Assembly (NCBI GenBank): GCA_029259715.1
Contig: JAJDEP010000010.1
Span: forward strand, 1 to 64,000
From: Planctomycetota bacterium
GTDB lineage: Bacteria; Planctomycetota; B15-G4
Length of the DNA stretch: 64,000 nucleotides
Reading direction: 5' to 3'
The stretch's first letter is position 1. Every line of letters begins with the position of its first letter. The notes beneath the pieces were generated by a model. That model had not been told where the DNA came from. It was given only the letters and a program-made list of their open reading frames with translations, and made no database searches. Both the position numbers and the translations under genes were made by a program. This document shows positions 8,280 to 16,461 of this stretch, in pieces.

Positions 8280-9410
8280 CTATTCGGAGGGTTCCACGGC
8301 GCCCTTGATGACCTCGATGATGCGGCCCTCAGCGTCGAGCCGCAGGGTCGTCGGGATCGAGACGCGATCGGGGTCGACGAGGCGTCCCATGAGTTCGGCG
8401 TCGAGGAACCAGTTGGGGTAGTCGCCGCCCCGGTCGCCGAGCAGCTTGCCCGCGCGCCCGCGCAGGTTGGGGTGGTCGAGGCTCAGCCCGATGACCCGGC
8501 GCCCGTCCTCGTCGTCGAGTGATTGCAGGTCGGGGATCTCGGCCACGCAGGTCGCGCAGGTGGTGGCCCACAGGTTGAGCAGCGTCTCGCCCTCGCCGAT
8601 GAGCGAGAGGGTGCGCGGCTCGCCGTCGGCATCGAGGACGTCGAGGGAGGCGAGCGTCTCGCCCACGCCGACACGCAGACCCGACGGTGCCGGGTCGGCG
8701 AAGACGAACGGGCGGGCTTCGATCAGTTGGGGTTTGCCGGTGCCTTCCACGAGGAGCACGCGGGATCCGGCGGAGAGCTTGCCGAACTCTTCGAGCTCAC
8801 CTCCCGGCCAGATCACCGAGAGTTCGGCGTCCCCCACCGGACCGAGACCGAAGACCAATTCGGGGGCGTGCTGGCTCACAAAGCCACTGCCGAGACTCAC
8901 GACCTGGGCCTGCTGTTCCCAGACGACTCCCGAACCATGACCACGGTCCCGTGGGAACATCAACCGCACCTCGGCGCCGGCGGCATCGGGCGCCCCCGTG
9001 GTTCCGCGTACGCGCACCTTGACGAAACCGGGCACGGCCGCCGCCTTGCCGGCCACTCCGCCGACCGCGTCAGCCTGCACGCGCGGCCCGATGCGGTCGT
9101 TGCGGTAGAGCGCGTGCCGTTCGCGCTGGATGTTGTGCAGGAACACGTCGGGGTCGCCGTCGTCGTCGAAGTCGGCCACCACCAACGCGCGCCCATCACC
9201 CACGTGGTCGGCGCCCGACACGCTGGAGAGGTCGGTGAACCAGCCGTGGCCGTCGCCGAAGAAAACCTTGTCGCGTTCGAAACCGCTGAACGACAGGCCG
9301 TCCTCGAAGATCAGGCCCATGTGCTCGTCCTGGTAGCCCTCACTGCCGGCCGCCTCGGACGACACCCCCTCGACCTCCACCGACGACGCCACCACGTGGC
9401 GCCAGAACAC
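8280..9410 (-). CDS. C-terminal section of FG-GAP/ASPIC/thioredoxin-fold protein, downstream of in-frame UGA
   Basis: This frame is the direct in-frame continuation of the gene at 9414-11360, separated only by a UGA and one AGC codon. Read alone it would start at GTG 9410 and give 376 residues without a signal peptide or a good ribosome binding site, starting in the middle of the FG-GAP region (FWRHVV). It contains one FG-GAP repeat (ADFDDDGDPDVFLHN), an ASPIC/UnbV domain at about 135-235 (VKVRVRG, LVFGLG, IWPGGELEEF), and a C-terminal thioredoxin-like domain with LLNLWATTCATC. It therefore looks like the second part of one extracytoplasmic polypeptide of about 1,027 codons. Alternatives are a nonsense mutation, a sequencing error, or a real two-gene split. 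Confidence 0.7.
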   Translation of the reverse strand: MFWRHVVASSVEVEGVSSEAAGSEGYQDEHMGLIFEDGLSFSGFERDKVFFGDGHGWFTDLSSVSGADHVGDGRALVVADFDDDGDPDVFLHNIQRERHALYRNDRIGPRVQADAVGGVAGKAAAVPGFVKVRVRGTTGAPDAAGAEVRLMFPRDRGHGSGVVWEQQAQVVSLGSGFVSQHAPELVFGLGPVGDAELSVIWPGGELEEFGKLSAGSRVLLVEGTGKPQLIEARPFVFADPAPSGLRVGVGETLASLDVLDADGEPRTLSLIGEGETLLNLWATTCATCVAEIPDLQSLDDEDGRRVIGLSLDHPNLRGRAGKLLGDRGGDYPNWFLDAELMGRLVDPDRVSIPTTLRLDAEGRIIEVIKGAVEPSE

Positions 9411-9416
9411 GCTTCA
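9385..9416 (-). promoter_or_regulatory. In-frame UGA with SECIS-like hairpin
   Basis: UGA (9416-9414) is followed on the minus strand by a 10-nt spacer, the stem half GGCGCCAC (9403-9396), loop GTG (9395-9393), and the stem half GTGGCGTC (9392-9385). This makes 8 pairs, one of them G-U, and the loop starts with G. Bacterial SECIS elements lie directly after the Sec UGA, about 11 nt before the upper stem, with a G early in the apical loop. The geometry matches, but GC-rich coding DNA forms stems easily. Confidence 0.5.
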
Positions 9417-11360
9417 AGTGTCCGCCGCCGATTCTCCGGTAATGAAACCGTTGGCCACCATGACGTCCTGATTGCCATCGAGGTCGATGTCGAGGAAGGC
9501 CGAGCTCCAGGCCCAGGCCGCACCGGTGCCGCCGGCGTCGCCAGGCACGCGCTCGTAGACGGGCGGCCGCTCAGGGGGGACTTCGCTCTTGGCCAACTCC
9601 ACCCCCTTCATCTTGTGCCGGAACTCCGTCTTCTTCGCCTGGAAGATCGAGTTGCCCGCGGCGAGTTTGAAGAGCTTGCCGCCGACTTCGGCTTCGGACT
9701 CGCCGTCGCTTGCGCCGTCGACGACGCCCGGCGCCGCGGGCGGCAGCAATCGCGACAGGATGCGATTGCCCGCCGTGGACGACATGTTCGCCACGTACAG
9801 GTCGAGGTCGGCGTCGTTGTCGATGTCGCCCCAGGCCGCGCCCATGCCGTTGCCGGTGTCGAGCAGGCCGTACTCGGCGGCGCGGTCGGTGAAGTGGCCC
9901 GTGCCGTCGTTCACCAGGAAGGCATTGTCGCCGTAGTCGTTGGCGAGATAGAGGTCGAGGTCGCCGTCGGCGTCGTGATCGGCCGCCGCGCCCGCAAACG
10001 TCCAGCGAGAGTCGGCCGCACCGCGCGCCGCGGCTTCCTCCATGAAGGTGCCGTCGCCCTGGTTCATGTAGAGGGCGTTGGGCGTGCCGTTCTCGGCGTG
10101 GTGCCACGACTCGGGATACACGGCGTCCATGCGGTTGTAGTTACAGACGTAGACGTCGGTGTGGCCATTGCCGTCGTAGTCGGCGGCCACGAGGCTGAAG
10201 GCGACGTGGCGTCCCGAGAAGCCCGAGGCCTCCGTCACGTCGGTGAAGCGCTTGCCGTCGTTGCGATAGAGGCGCAAGGAGTCGCCGCCGGGCTTGCCGT
10301 CGCGGCGGGTCCAGCCCACGTGGGCCACGAACAGGTCGGCGTCGCCGTCGTTGTCGTAGTCGAAGAAGAGGGCGCCGGTGCCGTCGGCCTCGGCGCCCAG
10401 ACCCCAGGCGCCCGAGACCTCGTCGAAGCGGCCGTCGCCCCGGTTGCGATAGAGGAAGCTCCGGCCGTGGCTGGGCACGAACAGGTCGAAGCGCCCGTCG
10501 CCGTCGAAGTCACCGGACGCGGCGCCATTCCAGTAGAAGGTCTTGGGGCCGTCCTGGCCGAAGCGCCCGACCTTGTTGGCCACGCCCGCGGGCACGGCCA
10601 CGTCGGTGAAGAGCGGCGCCGGGCGCGTGGTCGTTTCGAGGCTGGTCAGCTCCCAGCGCTTCACCATCCATTCGTCACGGACCGACTCGACCTCGCACCA
10701 CGACCAGGCCGTCACCGCGCGCATGGCACCGTCCGGTTCGCGGCCCTGGATGGCCGCCTTGACCTTGACCCGTCCGCGCACGGGGTTGCCCCCCTGGAAC
10801 TCGGCGCCCTTGACCTTGAGCACCACGCCCTCGAGCACTCCGAACGGCTCGAGCACCCGGGCCAGCGAGGAGAGCCAGTCGTCGCGCCCGGCGATCCCGG
10901 CCGCCGCCACGTCACCCAGCAACCGCTCCACGCCCAGGGGCAAGCTCTCGGGCTTCCCCGGCGTGGCGCCATCGAGGGCGTGCCCGGCGAAGTCGTCAGC
11001 GAAGAACGCCGCCGCCTCGGGGAAGTGGCGCTTGCGCAGGGTCTCGGACAGGGCCACGAAGCGGTTGGCCACCTCCTCCGACATGTCCTCGACCACATCC
11101 ATCACGGCGATGGGGTCGTCGGGGGTGAACACCTCGACCCGGTCGGGCAGGGGCGGGACGACGCCGGCAGCACCCAGGCCGGAGGAGCCCCGGTCGGCGG
11201 AGCCCTCCCCACTGCCCCCGTCGCCGCCGCACCCCGCCAGGGAGAGGGCCGCCACCGTCAGGATCCCGACCATCAGGGCGCGGAGCGGAGCCGGAGTCGT
11301 CACGCCCGGCGCGAACCGACCACTCTTCGTGCTTTTCTCGGCGTCGCGATCAGGGAACAT
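9414..11360 (-). CDS. N-terminal section of CRTAC1-like FG-GAP repeat lipoprotein, ending at in-frame UGA
   Basis: 648 codons up to an in-frame UGA. The signal region ends at LSLAGC, a lipobox, so the protein is probably lipid-anchored. Residues 45-230 form an alpha/beta region that I do not recognise. From about 240 onward there are at least six FG-GAP/VCBS repeats with calcium-binding Asp patterns (GDFDGDGRFDLF, FDYDNDGDADLF, ADHDADGDLDLY). The last repeat, DIDLDGNQDVMVANGF, is cut off directly before the UGA, and its expected continuation FWRHVV lies in frame behind it. The start may be ATG 11360, GTG 11303 or ATG 11273; none has a clear ribosome binding site. The divergent gene at 11367 begins only 6 bp away from the longest start. 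Confidence 0.75.
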   Translation of the reverse strand: MFPDRDAEKSTKSGRFAPGVTTPAPLRALMVGILTVAALSLAGCGGDGGSGEGSADRGSSGLGAAGVVPPLPDRVEVFTPDDPIAVMDVVEDMSEEVANRFVALSETLRKRHFPEAAAFFADDFAGHALDGATPGKPESLPLGVERLLGDVAAAGIAGRDDWLSSLARVLEPFGVLEGVVLKVKGAEFQGGNPVRGRVKVKAAIQGREPDGAMRAVTAWSWCEVESVRDEWMVKRWELTSLETTTRPAPLFTDVAVPAGVANKVGRFGQDGPKTFYWNGAASGDFDGDGRFDLFVPSHGRSFLYRNRGDGRFDEVSGAWGLGAEADGTGALFFDYDNDGDADLFVAHVGWTRRDGKPGGDSLRLYRNDGKRFTDVTEASGFSGRHVAFSLVAADYDGNGHTDVYVCNYNRMDAVYPESWHHAENGTPNALYMNQGDGTFMEEAAARGAADSRWTFAGAAADHDADGDLDLYLANDYGDNAFLVNDGTGHFTDRAAEYGLLDTGNGMGAAWGDIDNDADLDLYVANMSSTAGNRILSRLLPPAAPGVVDGASDGESEAEVGGKLFKLAAGNSIFQAKKTEFRHKMKGVELAKSEVPPERPPVYERVPGDAGGTGAAWAWSSAFLDIDLDGNQDVMVANGFITGESAADT

Positions 11361-11366
11361 GGGGTC

Positions 11367-14300
11367 ATGGCCAGGCCGGAGGAATCACGGATCATAGCCC
11401 GTCCCCACAGGGCGCTCGCTGCGCTGTTGGCCGTACTGCTCCTGGCGGCATGCGGCGCTGACGCACCGGGCCTGCCGGAGAGCGAAGTCCACCGGGCGCG
11501 CACCCTCGCCGCCGCCTACTTCGAGGAGGGCAAGCCCGCGGAGGCCGACGCCGCCCTCGCACCGCTCGTGGACGTCAGCGGGGCCGCCTACGCAGACCTG
11601 CTGAGCGCCGCCATCATCAAGTCGGCCCTGGCCCGCAACACCCAGGGCGACCAGCAGCAGGCTCGGGCCTACGGCCTGGCCTGGGACCTGCTCGCCCGGG
11701 CTCGAGCCGCCCGCCCCGACTCCCCCGCCGTGGCGTTCGTGCGCGGCAACCTGTTGCTCGAGTGGAAGGCCGGCGCCGAACCGACGCCCGCAGGCAACCG
11801 CCGCGTGGTGGGCGAGGCCGCCGAGGAATTCCGCGCCGTCATCGCCGCCCACCCCGACGACGCCTCGGCGCGTCTGCAGCTGACCGAATGCCTGCGACGC
11901 CTCGCCGACGGGGCCGGGGCCGAGGAGCAACTGCTGGCCGTGCGCGCCCTCGGCATTGAGTTCGCCGGCGGCTTCTACTACTCGGCGACCTATCAGCTGG
12001 GCCAGACCTACGTGCGTTCGAATCGCCGGGATGCGGGTGTCGCGCTGCTCGACGAATGCAACGCCCTGGCGAAGCTGGGCTACCGCGCCGCCAAGAATGT
12101 CGAACTCGAGCAAGGCATCCTGGGCAAGGTGTCGGCGCCGGCGCCACGGGGGTTGGTGGCGGAGGGCGCCGCGACCGGGCCGCTGCCTTTCTGGACGCCG
12201 ACCGAACCGGCGACCCTCGGCCACAAGGCATTCGAGGTACTCCTCGTCCTCGATCAGGACGGCGACGGATTCACAGACAAACTCATTCGCAAAGACGTGG
12301 ATGGTGCGGACTGGCTAGCCTTCAGCCTCTACAACGGCAGCGGAGTCGATGGCTTCTACAAGGACGGCGGATTCGATGCCCTCGGGGCGATCCCGGCGCC
12401 GCGCTTGAGCCAGGTCGAGGTCGGGGACCTCGACAACGACGGTCGCATCGAAGCCCTCGTGGCCGGCGATCGCGGACTGGACGTGCTGACGACCGACGCC
12501 GACGGCGTCACCATCCGCTGGGGCGTGCGGTTCTTGAACGGCACGGCCGTGCGCCACGCGATCCCCACGGACTTCGATGCCGACGGCGACCTCGACGTCA
12601 TCGCCGCCACCACCGAGGGCCTGCGGCTCCTGCGCAACGACGGCGAGCGCCGACTGACGGAGGCCACGCCCGCGGAGGCCGCGGCCCTGGGCCCGGCCCG
12701 CTTCGTCATGGCCGAAGACGTCGACGGCGACAATGACATCGACTTCATCGTCGAGACACGCGAGGGACTCGCGGCCCTCAGCAACCTGCGGGGCGGACGC
12801 TTCGAGATCGCCACCGAGACCTGGGGCCTGCCCGCGAACATCGACGCCTTCGTGCTGGACGACCTCGACTACGACGGCCGCGCCGACCTCGTCACCCTCA
12901 CGGGCAGCGACCTCGCCTGGCACCGCTTCGAAGACGCAGGGTTTGCCCACGAGACTCCGCTCGCGAGCCTCGCAGCCGCACCGTCGACGTGGGGCCTGGT
13001 CGACGTCGACCTCGACGGTCACCTCGACTTCATCGCAGCGACGGACCCGGGCGGTCTCACGGCGCGCCGAGGACCGTTGACCACGAATGCCGACCCTGTC
13101 GCGACGGGCACCCTGCAGGGGCTGCCCGCGGGCGTGCCTCTCCTCGGCGACACCTGGGTCGGAGACCGCTCGACCGTCGTGCGCCCCCAGCTGGCGGTGG
13201 CGAACGAGAAGCGTTTCTCGTTCTGGAAACCCGCCGGCCCCATCGGCAACGTCATCGCCGTCGAGCTCGAGGGGGTGAAGGACAACCGCACCGGCGTCGA
13301 CGCCCTCGTCGAGGTGCTCGCCGGCGATCTCTATCAGCGCAAGCGCTGGCGCGGGCGGCGCGAGGTGTTCGGCCTCGGCGACCTTGCCTCCGCCGACCTC
13401 GTACGGGTGACCTGGCCCAACGGCGTCGTGCAGCATGCCTTTGAAGTCGCGGCTGGCGACACCGCGAGCATCCTGCAGGTCGATCGCCTCGTGGGCTCGT
13501 GCCCCTTCCTCTACACCTGGGACGGCGACACCTACACCTTCATCAGCGACGTGCTCGGCACCACGCCCCTCGGTCTTCCGATGGCTCCAGGCATGCTCGT
13601 GCCGCCCGACCACGAGGAGTACGTGCGCGTGCGCGGCGACCAGCTCGTGCCCGACGCCGACGGCCTGCTCAAGCTCGCGCTCACCGAGGAGCTGCGCGAG
13701 GTGACTTACCTCGACCGGGTGCGGCTGCACGCCATCGACCACCCGGCGCACCTCGAGGTGCACCCCGACGAGGCCTTCACCTTCCCGCCCTTCGCGCCGC
13801 ACCACGTGCACACGGTGGACGCCCCGCTGGCGCCCGCCCGGGCGATTGCGAACGCCGACGCCGCCGGAGGCTTCGCCGACGACGTTGACGTCACGCACCT
13901 GTTGGGCGCGCTTGACGATCGTTACGCGGCGACCTTCGTGACCAAGCCGGCGCAGTTCAACGGGCTGTGCGACCCGTGGAGCCTCGAGCTGGAGTTCGGC
14001 CGCGACGACGCCGAGCGGGCCGCCATCGCGAACGCCCCGCGCCTGCGCCTGCTGCTGACCGGCTGGCTGCAGTGGGGCGACGCCTCCGTGAACATGGCAG
14101 CGGCCCGGGACCCGAGCGCGTCGTTCGACGTGCCGATCCTTTCGGTGCCCGATCCCGGCGCGCCGCGCGGGTGGCGCCCCATCGGCCCGCCCATCGGGTT
14201 CCCGGCCGGCAAGACCAAGACCATGATCGTCGACCTCACCGACGTGCTCGACCGGAACGACCCGCGCGTGCGCCTCGATACCACCCTCGAGCTGCGCTGG

Positions 14301-14948
14301 GACGCCATCCGCCTGGCCGTCGACGACGACGCGCGCGAATTCGTCGACACGCCCCTCGAGCCCGTGGCGGCCGAGGCGGTGTACCGCGGCTTCTCGGCCC
14401 CCATCGCCACCGGTGATCCCGACCTGCCCGAGCTGTTCGATTGGGACCGGCTCGAGGAGCAACCCCGCTGGGACCAACACCCGGGCCGCTACACGCGGTA
14501 CGGCGATGTGCGCCCGCTTCTCGGCGACGTCGACGACCGCTACGTGATCTTCGGCGCCGGCGATGCCGTCATGTTGTCGTTCGATGCGAAGGAGCTGCCG
14601 CCCCTGCCCGAGGGCTGGACCCGCGACTGGCTCGTCTACGTCGACGGTTGGGCCAAGGACCGCGACCCGAACACCCTGTCGGCCGAGCGCGTCGAGCCCC
14701 TGCCCTTCCACGCCATGAGCGCCTACCCGCCGCCCGCCGGCGAGGCCTTCCACGACACGCCGGAGCACAACGCGTGGCAGCAGGAGTGGAACACGCGCGA
14801 AGGCCGCCGCCTGATCGCGCCGCTCCACACGGCCGCGGCCTGGCGCCGTCTCTACGGCCTCGATGGCGATGCAGAAGCTGCTGCGGATGCCGCGGCCGGC
14901 GACAGAGCAGGCGCAGCCTCGGACACCCCCACCGGCCGCGGCTGGTAA
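11367..14948 (+). CDS. Large TPR + FG-GAP repeat lipoprotein
   Basis: A predicted 1,193-residue extracytoplasmic lipoprotein with lipobox LLLAAC and Cys29. Residues 40-245 look like TPR-type helical repeats (LAAAYFEEGKPAEADAALAPL and following). Residues about 280-590 contain FG-GAP/VCBS repeats (DQDGDGFTDKL, GDLDNDGRIEAL, TDFDADGDLDVI, DVDGDNDIDFI, DVDLDGHLDFI). An ASPIC/UnbV-like segment (LVRVTWPNGVVQHAFEVAAG) follows near 690. About 450 further residues begin LVGSCPFLYTWDGDTYTFISD and match no family I recognise. An AGGG lies 10 nt before the ATG. It is the divergent neighbour of the UGA-containing FG-GAP gene, and the MBOAT gene starts 6 bp after its stop, so an operon with the acyltransferase is likely. 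Function unknown. Confidence 0.78.
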   Translation: MARPEESRIIARPHRALAALLAVLLLAACGADAPGLPESEVHRARTLAAAYFEEGKPAEADAALAPLVDVSGAAYADLLSAAIIKSALARNTQGDQQQARAYGLAWDLLARARAARPDSPAVAFVRGNLLLEWKAGAEPTPAGNRRVVGEAAEEFRAVIAAHPDDASARLQLTECLRRLADGAGAEEQLLAVRALGIEFAGGFYYSATYQLGQTYVRSNRRDAGVALLDECNALAKLGYRAAKNVELEQGILGKVSAPAPRGLVAEGAATGPLPFWTPTEPATLGHKAFEVLLVLDQDGDGFTDKLIRKDVDGADWLAFSLYNGSGVDGFYKDGGFDALGAIPAPRLSQVEVGDLDNDGRIEALVAGDRGLDVLTTDADGVTIRWGVRFLNGTAVRHAIPTDFDADGDLDVIAATTEGLRLLRNDGERRLTEATPAEAAALGPARFVMAEDVDGDNDIDFIVETREGLAALSNLRGGRFEIATETWGLPANIDAFVLDDLDYDGRADLVTLTGSDLAWHRFEDAGFAHETPLASLAAAPSTWGLVDVDLDGHLDFIAATDPGGLTARRGPLTTNADPVATGTLQGLPAGVPLLGDTWVGDRSTVVRPQLAVANEKRFSFWKPAGPIGNVIAVELEGVKDNRTGVDALVEVLAGDLYQRKRWRGRREVFGLGDLASADLVRVTWPNGVVQHAFEVAAGDTASILQVDRLVGSCPFLYTWDGDTYTFISDVLGTTPLGLPMAPGMLVPPDHEEYVRVRGDQLVPDADGLLKLALTEELREVTYLDRVRLHAIDHPAHLEVHPDEAFTFPPFAPHHVHTVDAPLAPARAIANADAAGGFADDVDVTHLLGALDDRYAATFVTKPAQFNGLCDPWSLELEFGRDDAERAAIANAPRLRLLLTGWLQWGDASVNMAAARDPSASFDVPILSVPDPGAPRGWRPIGPPIGFPAGKTKTMIVDLTDVLDRNDPRVRLDTTLELRWDAIRLAVDDDAREFVDTPLEPVAAEAVYRGFSAPIATGDPDLPELFDWDRLEEQPRWDQHPGRYTRYGDVRPLLGDVDDRYVIFGAGDAVMLSFDAKELPPLPEGWTRDWLVYVDGWAKDRDPNTLSAERVEPLPFHAMSAYPPPAGEAFHDTPEHNAWQQEWNTREGRRLIAPLHTAAAWRRLYGLDGDAEAAADAAAGDRAGAASDTPTGRGW

Positions 14949-14954
14949 CGCCGG

Positions 14955-16430
14955 GTGCTGTTCAACTCCTTCTCCTACCTGCTGTTCCTGTGGACGGTCT
15001 TCATCCTCTTCTGGACCTGGAAGGAGAAGCGGGTCCTGCGCCATTCCCTGGTGCTGGTGGCCAGCTACTGGTTCTACGGGCAGGCCCACTGGGCCTACAC
15101 GTCGCTGCTGTTCCTCTCCACGCTGACCGACTTCTACGCCGGCCGCGGCATCGACCGGGCCCACGAGCGGGGCGATACGGGCGCGGCGAAACGCTGGCTG
15201 GGCCTGAGCCTCGCCGTGAACCTCGGCCTGCTCGCCACCTTCAAGTACTTCGACTTCTTCGTCGGGTCGTTCGAGTCGGTGCTCGGGCGCATGGGGCTGG
15301 AGGCGTCGCTGTTCCGCCTCGACGTCGTGCTGCCGGTGGGCATCAGCTTCTACACCTTCCAGACGCTCAGCTACACGCTCGACGTCTACCGCAGGCGCAT
15401 GCAGCACACGAAGAGCCTGCTCGACTTCGCGGTGTTCGTGTCGTTCTTCCCGCAGCTCGTGGCCGGCCCCATCGTGCGGGCCAAGGACTTCATCCCGCAG
15501 CTCGAGAACCCGGTGCCGCTGGAGCGGTCACGCCTCTCGTCGGGGCTGTTCCAGATCCTGCGCGGCATGGCCAAGAAGCTGATCATGGCCGACATCCTCG
15601 GCGCCCACGTGGTCGATGTGGCCTTCCGGGACGAGGCGACGCTCACGGCACTGGGAGCGCCCGGCGTCCTGCTCGCCACCTACGCTTATGCGCTGCAGCT
15701 CTACGGCGACTTCGCCGGCTACAGCGACATCGCCATCGGCTCGGCCCGGGTGTTGGGCTTCGAGCTGCGCAAGAACTTCGACGCGCCCTTCATCGCGAGG
15801 AGCCTCGAGGAGTTCTGGTCGCGCTGGCACATCTCCATGTCGTCGTGGTTCACGGACTACGTCTACATCGAGCTGGGCGGCAGCCGGGGCAAGGTCATGC
15901 GCACCGTGTTCAATGTGGTCGTCGCCTGGACCCTCGTGGGCCTGTGGCACGGCGCCGCCTGGACCTTCGTGCTGTGGGGTTTCTATCACGGCGTGTGGCT
16001 GGGGGTCGTGCGGCTGGTGCGGCTCAAGCTGCCGGGCGGCAAGTTCCCCGACACGGTGTTCTTCCGGGTGGCCGGCGTGCTGTTCACCTTCCACGTCGTG
16101 GCCTTCTCGATGATCCTGTTCCGCTCCCAGGACTTCAGCCACTTCGTCACCGCTGTGCAGCAGCTCGGCAACTGGGACGTGGCCTGGCCCAGCATCGCGT
16201 GGGTCGGTGAGGCCGTCGTCCCGGGTCGCGCCATGGCCTGGCAGATCGCCCTGATCATGCTGCTCGGCTACCTGACCCACTTCATGCCGTCGCGCTGGCA
16301 GGACCGGCTCGAGTCCGGCTGGGAACGCACGCCGGGACTGTTCCAGGGCCTCGTGCTGGCCGCCGCCATCGTGTTCTTCTTCGCCCTGCGCCCGCCGGGC
16401 CTGACCCCCTTCGTGTACTTCCAGTTCTGA
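14955..16430 (+). CDS. MBOAT family O-acyltransferase (AlgI-like)
   Basis: A 491-residue polytopic membrane protein. The family transfers acyl, usually acetyl, groups across the inner membrane to exported polysaccharides, as AlgI does for alginate. Visible features are the N-terminal LFNSFSYLLFLWTVFILFW segment, the LPVGISFYTFQTLSYTLDVYR motif near residue 120, FPQLVAGPIVRA, NFDAPFIARSLEEFWSRWHISMSSW, and the catalytic-region His in LWHGAAWTFVLWG with a second His in FYHG. It starts with GTG 6 bp after the FG-GAP gene and is followed 31 bp later by an SGNH-like gene. MBOAT plus SGNH pairs are typical of polymer O-acetylation cassettes. Confidence 0.93.
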   Translation: MLFNSFSYLLFLWTVFILFWTWKEKRVLRHSLVLVASYWFYGQAHWAYTSLLFLSTLTDFYAGRGIDRAHERGDTGAAKRWLGLSLAVNLGLLATFKYFDFFVGSFESVLGRMGLEASLFRLDVVLPVGISFYTFQTLSYTLDVYRRRMQHTKSLLDFAVFVSFFPQLVAGPIVRAKDFIPQLENPVPLERSRLSSGLFQILRGMAKKLIMADILGAHVVDVAFRDEATLTALGAPGVLLATYAYALQLYGDFAGYSDIAIGSARVLGFELRKNFDAPFIARSLEEFWSRWHISMSSWFTDYVYIELGGSRGKVMRTVFNVVVAWTLVGLWHGAAWTFVLWGFYHGVWLGVVRLVRLKLPGGKFPDTVFFRVAGVLFTFHVVAFSMILFRSQDFSHFVTAVQQLGNWDVAWPSIAWVGEAVVPGRAMAWQIALIMLLGYLTHFMPSRWQDRLESGWERTPGLFQGLVLAAAIVFFFALRPPGLTPFVYFQF

Positions 16431-16461
16431 TGGCCACCCGCTCCCGCAGATCGGCCTCGCG

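Noticed and set aside
9404-9420. A frameshift instead of a UGA recoding event in the FG-GAP gene
   Set aside because: Both halves are in the same frame, so no single indel is needed. Other frames around the UGA would need two compensating shifts.
8523-14948. A 2,141-codon open frame on the plus strand
   Set aside because: Only the part from ATG 11367 has real protein character. The first 950 codons run antisense to the FG-GAP gene and are His/Glu/Val-rich shadow sequence typical of GC-rich DNA.
12315-15407. Long minus-strand open frame
   Set aside because: Antisense to the 1,193-residue FG-GAP gene and the MBOAT start; no signal peptide or domain.
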